This document shows, piece after piece, positions 31,702 through 38,785 of a stretch of 43,435 nucleotides of DNA; within the stretch, counting starts at the first letter, position 1; each line of letters starts with the position of its first letter. Location of the stretch: NCBI GenBank assembly GCA_020444165.1, contig JAHLLK010000050.1, positions 1 to 43,435 on the forward strand. The letters run 5' to 3'. The position numbers were made by a program, and so were the translations under genes. The notes below the pieces were generated by a model, which did no database searches, was not told the origin of the DNA, and was given only the letters and a program-made list of their open reading frames with translations. The stretch comes from Deltaproteobacteria bacterium. GTDB taxonomy: Bacteria; Desulfobacterota; Desulfarculia; Desulfarculales; Desulfarculaceae.

Positions 31702-32649
31702 ATGACCAACAGCCGGCCTAAAACCGCGGAGGCCAACCTTTTCCTGTCTGTCGGCAGGCAAATCAGACACCTGTTGCTGCACACCCCCCAATACCTGGTC
31801 TCCTGGCTGATCGCCGACGCCCTCTACATCCTGGTGCTCTCCGCTTATTTGGGCCAGGAAATTTCCCTGACCCTTCCCAAGTTCATCCTGGTCCATCTCT
31901 TGGGCGTGGCCGTGGGCACCATGGTCATGTTCTCGGGCATCGGCGCGGGCGTGCTGTGGATTCCCGTGCTCACTCTCCTGGACATTCGGCCGGCCGAGGC
32001 CGTGTCCATCTCCATCTTCACCCAGATCGCCGGCAAAGGCATGGGCTCCCTGACCTATCTCCTCACCGGCCTGGTGGACTTGGCCGTGGCCAAGCGGCTG
32101 ATTCCCCTGGCCCTCCTGGGCGTGGGGCTGGGCTATTTTTCCGGCTTTTACCTCTCCTTCCAATACGAGCGCCTGTTGCTCTATATTTTCCTCATCATCG
32201 CGGTTTATCTGCTGGTCCGGACGGTCCAGTCCCTATACCGCCCCGCCGAGGAAAGCAAGGAACCTCCCAGCGAGCGCAAGCTCACCAAGAGCTATCCCGT
32301 GGCCGTCTTTTCCTCCTTCTTCACCGGCCTGTTGAGCATCGGCAACACCGATTGGCTCATCCCCCACATGGAGCAAAAGCTGGGCATGCCCACCCACCGC
32401 GCCGTGGCCACGGGCCTGTTCATCATGTTCGCCACCACCCTGTTTTACCTGCTCCTGATGAGCCTCAATGTCTGGGCCGGCTTCCGCGCCTGGCCGCCCG
32501 GCACACCGCTGTTGTTCGCCACCTGCAGCGGGGTTGTCGTGGGCGGGCAATTCGGCACCCGCCTGACCCGTTATCCCTGGTTCCGGGGGCACCAGAAACA
32601 CGCCTTCATCCTGATGCTGACCTTGTCGATCATTCATCTGTTGTGGTAG
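31702..32649 (+). CDS. TauE/SafE family transporter
   Basis: A second family member in the window, 315 residues and without the N-terminal extension of the first. Helices start at about residue 35. The family pattern is seen in HLLGVAVGTMVMFSGIGAGVLWIPVLTLL (quoted in parts: GTMVMFSGIGAGVLWIP) and in the second half in FFTGLLSIGNTDWLIPHME, then VATGLFIMF. The second half lacks the usual GGG-rich motif and has GNTDW instead. A polar loop (ESKEPPSERKLTK) separates the halves. It is probably expressed with the membrane sensor gene upstream. The substrate may be a sulfur-containing anion; not determinable. Confidence 0.82.
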   Translation: MTNSRPKTAEANLFLSVGRQIRHLLLHTPQYLVSWLIADALYILVLSAYLGQEISLTLPKFILVHLLGVAVGTMVMFSGIGAGVLWIPVLTLLDIRPAEAVSISIFTQIAGKGMGSLTYLLTGLVDLAVAKRLIPLALLGVGLGYFSGFYLSFQYERLLLYIFLIIAVYLLVRTVQSLYRPAEESKEPPSERKLTKSYPVAVFSSFFTGLLSIGNTDWLIPHMEQKLGMPTHRAVATGLFIMFATTLFYLLLMSLNVWAGFRAWPPGTPLLFATCSGVVVGGQFGTRLTRYPWFRGHQKHAFILMLTLSIIHLLW

Positions 32650-32679
32650 CAACCCCTCCCGGATGCGGGGAGTTGGCGT

Positions 32680-32710
32680 AAAAAAAGAGCCCGGCGTCGC
32701 CGCCGGGCTC
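32680..32710 (-). terminator. rho-independent terminator of the leuB–aminotransferase genes
   Basis: A 10-bp stem (GAGCCCGGCG with CGCCGGGCTC, loop TCGC) with seven Ts following on the minus strand. It lies between convergent genes and also closes the end of the branched-chain amino acid block. Confidence 0.92.
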
Positions 32711-32753
32711 CCGAAAATCCCCCGCTCTTGTCCAGGCGCGGCCGGCCGCGGCC

Positions 32754-33920
32754 TCAGCCCACGGTGGCCAGGCGCGCCGCCGCGGCCTCCAGGGTCTCGG
32801 TCTTCTTGCAGAAGCAGAAGCGCACCTGGTGGTGGCCCTTGGCCGGCTCGGCGTAGAACGAGCTGCCGGGCACCGAGGCCACCCCGCAAACCTCGATGAG
32901 CCTCTTGGCGAAGCTGAAGTCGTCGCTCACCCCGTAATGCTTCATCAGGTGGTCCACCTCGGTCATGATGTAATAGGCCCCCCGGGGGAGATAAGGCCGG
33001 AAGCCGGCCCGGTCCAGGGCTCCAAAGAGGAGGTCCCGGGCGGCCAAATAGCGCCGGGCCAAGCCCTCGTAATACGCCGCCGGCAGGTCCAGGGCCACGG
33101 CGGCCGCGGCCTGCAACGGGGCCGGGGCGCCCACGGTGAGGAAGTCGTGCACCTTGCGGATGGCCGCGGTAACCTCGGCCGGGGCCACCACCCAGCCCAC
33201 CCGCCAGCCCGTGGCCGAATAGGTCTTGGAGACCGAGTTGATGGTGAGCGTGCGGTCGGCCAGGCCGGGCAGGCTGCCCGGAGACACGTGCGTGTGGCCG
33301 TCATAGAGGATGTATTCGTAGATCTCGTCGCTCACCAGATAGGCGTCCCACTTCTGGCACAACTCGCCGATCTGGCTCAACTCCTCCCGGCTGAACACCT
33401 TGCCCGTGGGGTTGTTGGGGGTGTTCATCACCACGGCCTTGGTGTGCTCGTTGAAGGCGGCCGCCAGCTCGGCCGGGTCGAAGCTCCAGTCCGGGGGCCG
33501 GAGGGTCACGTAGCGCGGCCGGGCCCCCGAGAGGAGCGAGTCCGGACCGTAGTTCTCATAGAACGGCTCGAAGATCACCACCTCTTCACCGGGGTTGATC
33601 AGGGCCTTCAGGGCCGACATCATGGCCTCGGTGGCCCCGCAGCACACCGTGATCTCCGTGGCCGGGTCGCAGGTGATCCCGTTGTAGGCGGCCAGACGGC
33701 GGGCGATGGCCTCCCGCAAAGGCGGCTGGCCAAAGGTGATGGCGTACTGGTTGTGCCCCTCCCGGATGGCCCGGACCGCCGCCTCCTTGATCTCTTCGGG
33801 CGCGTCGAAGTCCGGAAAGCCCTGGGAGAGGTTGATGCCCCCCGCCTCCAGACAGATGCGGGTCATCATGCGGATCACCGACTCGGTGAACTGGTTGGTC
33901 AGCTCGTTCACGGGTTTCAT
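32754..33920 (-). CDS. class I/II PLP aminotransferase (methionine/kynurenine-type, AAT fold I)
   Basis: A 388-residue enzyme. Features: INLSQGFPDFDAP (29–41), CCGATEAM (93–100), NTPNNPTGK (166–174), DEIYE (198–202) and the cofactor lysine Lys232 in SVSKTYSATGWRVGW. The N-terminal SQGFPDF and the overall pattern place it with YbdL-like methionine or kynurenine aminotransferases rather than AspC or IlvE. Because it ends a branched-chain amino acid cluster, it may aminate a branched or methionine-type keto acid, but that is inference. The Shine-Dalgarno GGAG lies 6 nt before ATG 33920. The 5' region carries a 79-bp duplication. Confidence 0.88.
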   Translation of the reverse strand: MKPVNELTNQFTESVIRMMTRICLEAGGINLSQGFPDFDAPEEIKEAAVRAIREGHNQYAITFGQPPLREAIARRLAAYNGITCDPATEITVCCGATEAMMSALKALINPGEEVVIFEPFYENYGPDSLLSGARPRYVTLRPPDWSFDPAELAAAFNEHTKAVVMNTPNNPTGKVFSREELSQIGELCQKWDAYLVSDEIYEYILYDGHTHVSPGSLPGLADRTLTINSVSKTYSATGWRVGWVVAPAEVTAAIRKVHDFLTVGAPAPLQAAAAVALDLPAAYYEGLARRYLAARDLLFGALDRAGFRPYLPRGAYYIMTEVDHLMKHYGVSDDFSFAKRLIEVCGVASVPGSSFYAEPAKGHHQVRFCFCKKTETLEAAAARLATVG

Positions 33921-34061
33921 GGCACGCTCCGTAGACTTGTCCAGGTGCTCCCGGGGGTGTTGGAATGACCCCTTACGTCAGTCCTCGCAAGGGTTTCATG
34001 GCACGCTCCGTAGACTTATCCCGGTGTCCCCCGCCCTTTGGAATGACCCCTTACGTCAGCC
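33912..34061 (-). repeat. 79-bp tandem duplication covering the aminotransferase start
   Basis: Copy 1 (33912–33982) and copy 2 (33991–34061) share GGGTTTCATGGCACGCTCCG followed by TAGACTT, and at the far end TGGAATGACCCCTTACGTCA, with scattered differences between. The offset is 79 bp. The shared block contains the Shine-Dalgarno GGAG and the start ATGAAACCC, so the start site exists twice on the minus strand. Confidence 0.92.
33973..33999 (-). CDS. possible 8-codon leader ORF formed by the duplication
   Basis: The second copy of the aminotransferase start (ATG 33999, GGAG at the same spacing) opens a frame MKPLRGLT that stops at TAA 33973–33975, 52 nt before the real ATG. It could be translated and affect initiation at the true start, or be neutral. 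The leader contains two Leu codons out of eight, too few to call an attenuator. Confidence 0.3.
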   Translation of the reverse strand: MKPLRGLT

Positions 34062-34121
34062 CCACCCACGGCTTGGGGCCCACCCCGGCTGTGGGGTCGC
34101 GGCCGGCCGGGGCTCCTGGTT

Positions 34122-35114
34122 TCACAGCATGCGGTCGATGACCGCCTGGGTCATGCCCTTGGTGGTGAGCCGCCCGCCCAAATCCGGGGTGGACTGCTTC
34201 TCGGCCACGGCCTTGGCCAGGGCCTGCTCCACGTTCTGGGCGATCTCGGTGTAGCCCAAATGCCGGAGCAGCATGGCCCCGCACATGATGGCCGCCCCGG
34301 GGTTGGCCTTGCCCTGGCCGGCGATGTCCGGGGCGGTCCCGTGCACCGGCTCGAACAGGGCCCGCTCCGGCCCCAGGTTGGCGCTGGGGCACATGCCCAG
34401 CCCGCCGATGAGGCCGGCGGCCAGGTCGGAGAGGATGTCGCCGAAGAGGTTGGTGGTCACCACCACCTCGAACTCCTCGGGCCGCATCACCAGGCGCATG
34501 GCCACCGAGTCCACCAAGGCTTCCTCGTAGTTCACGTCCGGGAAGTCCTTGGCCGCCCGGCGGCAGGAATCCAGGAACAGCCCGTCGGACTTCCTGAGCA
34601 CGTTGGCCTTGTGCACCGCGGTCACCTTGGAGCGGCCGTTCTCGCGGGCGTAGGCCAGGGCGTAGCGGGCGATGCGCTCGCTGGCCGCCCGGGTGATGAC
34701 CCGGGTGGCCGTGACCACCCCGGGGGCGATGGCCGCCTCGATGCCGGTGTAGAGGCACTCGGTGTTTTCCCGCACGATCACCAGGTCGGTCTGGGGGTGC
34801 AGGCACTCCACTCCGGCCATGGCCACCGAGGGCCGCAGGTTCACGAAGGTGCCCAACTCGGCCCGCAGCTTCAGGATAACGTCGGCCGCGGTGACGCCCG
34901 CCGCGCCGAAGACCACCGCCTTGGCCGCCAGGGCCCCGGCCAGGGTCTCGGGGGGCAGCGCCTGGCCGGTTTCGGCCAGACAGTCGTCGCCGGCCCGGTA
35001 ATGTTTGAAATCCCAAGGCAGGCCGGTGGCTTCCAACACGGCCAGCTCGGCCTCCACCACCTCGGGTCCGATGCCGTCGCCGCCGATCACCGCGATGTGA
35101 ATTGGCTTGGTCAT
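34122..35114 (-). CDS. leuB: 3-isopropylmalate dehydrogenase (isocitrate/homoisocitrate-like clade)
   Basis: A beta-decarboxylating dehydrogenase of 330 residues. Motifs: IAVIGGDGIGPEVV (7–20), VNLRPS (91–96), IVRENTECLYTGIE (113–126), TAVHKANVLRKSDGLF (165–180), TNLFGDILSD (221–230) and HGTAPDIAGQGKANP (258–272). The RENTExLY motif is that of isocitrate and homoisocitrate dehydrogenases and archaeal LeuB, whereas classic bacterial LeuB has RELTGGIYFG. The overlap with leuD (ATGA) and the location argue for isopropylmalate as substrate, but relaxed or different specificity is possible. Confidence 0.85.
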   Translation of the reverse strand: MTKPIHIAVIGGDGIGPEVVEAELAVLEATGLPWDFKHYRAGDDCLAETGQALPPETLAGALAAKAVVFGAAGVTAADVILKLRAELGTFVNLRPSVAMAGVECLHPQTDLVIVRENTECLYTGIEAAIAPGVVTATRVITRAASERIARYALAYARENGRSKVTAVHKANVLRKSDGLFLDSCRRAAKDFPDVNYEEALVDSVAMRLVMRPEEFEVVVTTNLFGDILSDLAAGLIGGLGMCPSANLGPERALFEPVHGTAPDIAGQGKANPGAAIMCGAMLLRHLGYTEIAQNVEQALAKAVAEKQSTPDLGGRLTTKGMTQAVIDRML

Positions 35115-35749
35115 GCCGGGTTTCCTCCGGGAGCCGCATGGCTGGTGGCCGCCTGCCAGGGGGCGGCGTGCTTTTCTTCATAGGCGGCGATGGCCGCTTC
35201 GTGCCGCAGGGTGAGCCCGATGTTGTCCAGGCCTTCCAAAAGCCGCTTCTTGGCGTGGGGGTCCACGCTGAAGAAGCAGGCAAAGCCGTCCTCGCCGGTC
35301 AAGGTCTGGCCGGCCAGGTCCACCTCGATACGGTAGCCTTCGGTCTGATTCGCCCGCTTCATCCACTCGCGCATGATTTCCACGGGCAGCTCGATCAACA
35401 GGATGCCGATGTTGAAGGCGTTGTTCCGGAAGATGTCCGCGAAGCTCCGGGCCAGGATCACCCGGAAGCCGTAGTCCAACAGCGCCCAGGGAGCGTGCTC
35501 CCGGGAGGAGCCGCAGCCGAAGTTCTCGCCCGAGAGGAGGATGCTGGCCCCGGCAAAGCGGGGTTGGTTCAGCACGAAGTTGGGATTGGGGCGGCCGTCG
35601 GGCAGGAACCGGTGGTTATAAAAGAGAAACTGGCCGAATCCGCTGCGCTCGACCCGCTTCAGGAACTCCTTGGGGATGATCTGGTCGGTGTCCACGTTGG
35701 CCACGTCCAAAACGGCCGCCACCCCCGTGAAGGTTTGGAATTTCTCCAT
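35111..35749 (-). CDS. leuD: 3-isopropylmalate dehydratase small subunit
   Basis: The swivelling domain of isopropylmalate isomerase, 212 residues, bacterial type. Signatures: VDTDQIIPKEFLK (19–31), the active-site region GENFGCGSSREHAPWAL (75–91), and FADIFRNNAFNIGILLIEL. The start ATG 35749 follows AAGGAGATAATCAGG. The C-terminus has a Pro/Ala/Gly tail of about 15 residues not needed for the fold. leuC, its partner, lies upstream on the same strand but is separated by about 1.4 kb that holds an unrelated gene, FH9 and a palindrome. The stop overlaps the leuB start. Confidence 0.95.
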   Translation of the reverse strand: MEKFQTFTGVAAVLDVANVDTDQIIPKEFLKRVERSGFGQFLFYNHRFLPDGRPNPNFVLNQPRFAGASILLSGENFGCGSSREHAPWALLDYGFRVILARSFADIFRNNAFNIGILLIELPVEIMREWMKRANQTEGYRIEVDLAGQTLTGEDGFACFFSVDPHAKKRLLEGLDNIGLTLRHEAAIAAYEEKHAAPWQAATSHAAPGGNPA

Positions 35750-35825
35750 CCTGATTATCTCCTTACCCTGTGGGAGCTAGGCGTGGGCTGGAGCGAGCGA
35801 TCCCAGGTCCTTTCCACTAACCCAG

Positions 35826-35917
35826 CTAAAACTATAAAGTTTTTTTGGGGAAGGGGGCTGCACCCCAGAAAAGCTGCGCTTTTCCGGGGACCCCGCGTCC
35901 TTCCCCCCACATTCCCG
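35826..35917 (-). repeat. second intergenic palindrome family, copy 2
   Basis: The lead-in AACTATAAAGTTTTTTTGGG matches that of the copy at 19732. Then GGGGAAGG and CCTTCCCC form outer arms around an inner stem AGAAAAGC, TGC, GCTTTTCC. The stem is less perfect than in copy 1. It lies just downstream of the amidotransferase-like gene and may terminate its transcript. Confidence 0.6.
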
Positions 35918-35926
35918 GTTTTCTCC

Positions 35927-36553
35927 TCAGCCCTGACCCAGCTCGGAGCGGGTCTTGAACCGGCTGTATAGGCTCGTCTGCCTGCGGTCCAGCCGCAGGT
36001 GGTACACGGTCTTGGGGTTGATCATGCCCGCCCGCCCGAACTTTTCGCGGCCCAGGTTCAGTTCCTGGTCCAGATAGGGCGTGTCGGCCCGGGTGGAAAA
36101 CAAGTACAAGTTCCAGCGGTTGATGTAGAGGGCGCTGAACACCCCCTCGATGCCCTCCAGCCCTTCCAGGCCCCGCTGGTTCAACAACAGATGCATCAGC
36201 AGGTTGTCGGCCCCGGAGGTGGTGTGGAACATCTCCCCGATGGCGTCCTTCTGGCGGGGGGAGAGGTCTCCCTCCAAAAAAAGATAGGTCTCCTCGGAGT
36301 GGCTGGGCTGCAACGACTCCGCCCGCACGGGGTGGCCGGGCACGGGAGTCTGCAAGAAGCCCAGGTAGTAGTCGCCCGCCACCTCCTTGGGCACCATGAT
36401 CTCCTGGAAAAATCCCACTTCCTTTTCCAGGCACACCACCCCGCCAAAGGGCCGGAAGGTCATGACGGCATAGGCCGTATTGCTCCGGTCCTGGTTTTTC
36501 TGCATCAGCTCGATGAACATGGCCCGCGAGAACGAGCCCACAATGGCGGACAT
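35927..36553 (-). CDS. class II glutamine amidotransferase-like protein with Ser in place of the N-terminal Cys
   Basis: A 208-residue Ntn-type fold. The start MSAIVGSFSRAMFIELMQKN aligns by eye with the MCGIVGxF start of class II amidotransferases, with MQKNQDRSNTAYA as the next conserved block. GDYYLGFLQTPVPGHPV corresponds to the GHxRxPT region. TSGADNLLMHLLL and EGVFSALYINRWNLYLFSTR match the TDTEVLLH and GMFAFAxxD-type blocks. The catalytic Cys2 is replaced by Ser2, so it is either inactive as a glutaminase or uses Ser as nucleophile after Met removal. Similar short domains occur in phages (from memory). It sits between leuC and leuD, which is unexpected; its function is unknown. Confidence 0.7.
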   Translation of the reverse strand: MSAIVGSFSRAMFIELMQKNQDRSNTAYAVMTFRPFGGVVCLEKEVGFFQEIMVPKEVAGDYYLGFLQTPVPGHPVRAESLQPSHSEETYLFLEGDLSPRQKDAIGEMFHTTSGADNLLMHLLLNQRGLEGLEGIEGVFSALYINRWNLYLFSTRADTPYLDQELNLGREKFGRAGMINPKTVYHLRLDRRQTSLYSRFKTRSELGQG

Positions 36554-36829
36554 GCCTCTAATCCCCCTGGGACGGCCGCGGCTGGCCCGGATCTCTTTGG
36601 CTCTCAGCCTTCACGAGAAGGTCATCTTAGCAAGCCGCCGGCCGGGTCACAACCGCCTTAGCCCGGATATTTCATGGGGGCCGGGTGGTTATATCGGCAA
36701 CGATCTGATTTGGATCGGTTGTGCAACTGAGGCCTTCCGGTTCTTCGGGTCACGTTTTGAGATCGTTGCACGTTATTTTCTGGCAAACAATAATTATAAC
36801 AGCCAATTATCTCGGCTGTTGATAGTTTT
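36554..36829. other. intergenic region between FH9 and the amidotransferase-like gene
   Basis: About 275 bp. The part at 36700–36825 is AT-rich and includes a hairpin AACAGCC with GGCTGTT (36798–36820). It is a reasonable place for a promoter that would make the amidotransferase gene independent of leuC, although no consensus is clear. Confidence 0.4.
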
Positions 36830-36970
36830 GTGTTGCAATGGTCTCATGCGGGCCAGGGATGGCCCGCCGAATAACAAACCTAAAAGGTTTGTTATTCGTG
36901 AGGCTTGGCAAAACCACGCTTTTGCCAAGCCGATAGTTGCACAAGGCATGGAGCCTTGTGCAACAGTCTC
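36830..36970 (-). repeat. FH element copy 9 (reverse orientation)
   Basis: D' 36848–36867 (GCGGGCCAGGGATGGCCCGC), C' 36868–36898 (CGAATAACAAACC with GGTTTGTTATTCG), B' 36902–36931 (GGCTTGGCAAAA with TTTTGCCAAGCC) and A' 36936–36964 (GTTGCACAAGGC with GCCTTGTGCAAC). The ends are inverted (GTTGCA at 36832, TGCAAC at 36959). In C' it differs from FH2 by the compensated pair change AAGCC/GGCTT to AAACC/GGTTT. Confidence 0.87.
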
Positions 36971-37134
36971 GTTTTGTTTCCTGGACCGGCCCAGCCAGAT
37001 GGCGGCCGGCAAGGCGACGGACAAGCGACAACCGAAAGCGTAGCCAAAGCTACGTCGAGGTTGGAGCGAGGTTCGCAACGCAGCCGGCGGACATCTGGCG
37101 CAGCCGGACGCCCATTCTGCCTGAAATTTCCGGG

Positions 37135-38535
37135 CTAGCCCCAGAACTCGCGGGGATCGGTGAGGCGGCCGGTGACCGCCGCCGCCGCCGCCGCGGCCGG
37201 GCTCACCAGGTGGGTGCGTCCGCCGCGCCCCTGGCGGTCCTGGAAATTGCGGTTGCTGGTGGAGGCCGCGCGCTTGCCCGCGGGCAGCACGTCCGGGTTC
37301 ATGGCCAGGCACATGGAGCAGCCGGGGAGCCGCCACTCAAAACCGGCCTCGAGGAAGACGCGGTCCAGGCCCTCGGCCTCGGCGGCCTGCTTCACCAGGC
37401 CCGAGCCGGGCACGGCCAGGGCAACGACCCCGGCGGCCACCTTGCGGCCCCGGAGCACCCGCGCCGCGGCCCGGAAGTCCTCGATGCGGCCGTTGGTGCA
37501 GGAGCCGAGGAACACGTAGTCCACCGGGATGTCGGCCAAGGGGGTGCCCGGGGTCAGACCCTGATAGGCCAGGGCCTCCCGAGCCGCCTTGGCCTCCTCG
37601 GCCTTCTTCATGGCCGCGGGGTCGGGCACCTGGGCCGCGAGCGGCACGGCCTGGCCGGGGTTGGTGCCCCAGGTGGCCATGGGGGCCAGGGCCGCCGCGT
37701 CCAGGCTCACCTCGCGGTCGAAGTGGGCGTTCGCGTCGCTGGTCAGGGTTTGCCAATGGGCCGCGGCGCGGTCGAAGTCTTCGCCGGCCGGGGCAAAGGG
37801 CCGGCCCCGCAAATAGTCGATGGTCACCTGGTCCGGGGCCACCAGCCCGGCCTTGGCCCCGCACTCCACGGCCATGTTGCAGAGCGTCAGCCGCCCCTCC
37901 ATGGACAGGGCCTCCACGGCCGGGCCCAGGAACTCGATGGCGTGGCCGGTGCCGCCGCCGTGGCCCAAGAGGGCGATGATGGCCAGGATCAGGTCCTTGG
38001 CCGCCACCGGGGCGGTCAACTCGCCGGTCACCCGCACGGCCAGGGTGCGGGGCTTGGCCTGGGGCAGGGTCTGGGTGGCCAGGATGTGCTCCACCTCGCT
38101 GGTGCCCACCCCAAAGGCCAGAGCCCCAAAGGCCCCGTGGGTGGCCGTGTGGCTGTCGCCGCAAAACACGGTGAGCCCGGGCAGGATGACGCCCTGCTCG
38201 GCCATGGTCACGTGGATGACCCCCTGGGCTTCGTGGTCCTGGGGAAAGAAATGCACCCCGAAATCGGCGGCGTTCTGCTCCAGGGCGGCCAGCTCCGCCT
38301 CGGCGATGGGGTCGGCCAGGGGCCGGCAACGGTCGGTGGTGGGCACCACGTGGTCGGGCACCGCAAAGGTGAGGTCGGGCCGCCGCACCCGGCGGCCGGT
38401 CAGGCGGAGCCCCTCGAAGGCCTGGGGCGAGGTGACTTCGTGCACCAGATGGCGGTCCACGTACAGGAGATCCGGCTGGCCGGTCTCGGCCACCACCACG
38501 TGCTCCCGCCAAATCTTTTCCAATAAGGTCGGCAT
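37135..38535 (-). CDS. leuC: 3-isopropylmalate dehydratase large subunit
   Basis: The [4Fe-4S] subunit of isopropylmalate isomerase, 466 residues, bacterial type. ATG 38535 ([14 protein letters not shown]) has GGAGAG upstream; a longer frame is GC-rich run-on. Signatures: [16 protein letters not shown] (50–65), [25 protein letters not shown], and the cluster cysteines in [13 protein letters not shown] and [12 protein letters not shown]. The fold is complete to [11 protein letters not shown]. It lies between ilvC upstream and FH9 downstream. The 250-bp gap to ilvC contains a weak hairpin followed by TTTTTT on the minus strand at 38593–38607. Confidence 0.96.
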   Translation of the reverse strand: MPTLLEKIWREHVVVAETGQPDLLYVDRHLVHEVTSPQAFEGLRLTGRRVRRPDLTFAVPDHVVPTTDRCRPLADPIAEAELAALEQNAADFGVHFFPQDHEAQGVIHVTMAEQGVILPGLTVFCGDSHTATHGAFGALAFGVGTSEVEHILATQTLPQAKPRTLAVRVTGELTAPVAAKDLILAIIALLGHGGGTGHAIEFLGPAVEALSMEGRLTLCNMAVECGAKAGLVAPDQVTIDYLRGRPFAPAGEDFDRAAAHWQTLTSDANAHFDREVSLDAAALAPMATWGTNPGQAVPLAAQVPDPAAMKKAEEAKAAREALAYQGLTPGTPLADIPVDYVFLGSCTNGRIEDFRAAARVLRGRKVAAGVVALAVPGSGLVKQAAEAEGLDRVFLEAGFEWRLPGCSMCLAMNPDVLPAGKRAASTSNRNFQDRQGRGGRTHLVSPAAAAAAAVTGRLTDPREFWG

Positions 38536-38592
38536 GCTACTCTCCGGCCGCGGATCGTTTCCCCCCGAGAGGGGCCGCCAGCGTCCCGCGCG

Positions 38593-38607
38593 AAAAAACC
38601 CGCCGGG
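38593..38607 (-). terminator. weak hairpin with T-run in the leuC leader
   Basis: On the minus strand ACCC-GGC-GGGT is followed by six Ts, about 60 nt before the leuC start. A longer GC hairpin (GGGCGGC with GCCGCCC) lies upstream near 38739–38769. The two could form an attenuator or simply be leader structure. No Leu-rich leader peptide is visible. Confidence 0.3.
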
Positions 38608-38785
38608 TGGGTCCGTGGCCCCGCCCCGGGGGTGGGAAGGTCGGCTGGCTGGCGCCGGAGCCCGGCTCCGGCCGCCCGCCAGGGTACACCCTCGGGCCGG
38701 CGGGGGTGAAACACAACCCGCCGCTCCGGGGATTGGGGCGGGCGGCTCCGGCCTAGCCGGGGCCGCCCGAGTCTGCAAGCAAGGG

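Noticed and set aside
33921..34121. Leucine attenuator or T-box in front of the aminotransferase gene
   Set aside because: The short leader frame has only two Leu codons, no terminator hairpin follows, and no T-box motifs (AGTA-box or TGGNACCGCG-like) are visible.
6655..36970. FH elements as integron attC sites
   Set aside because: They lack the attC R/L box layout (GTTRRRY) and there are no gene cassettes in one orientation or an integrase; the genes between them are housekeeping genes.
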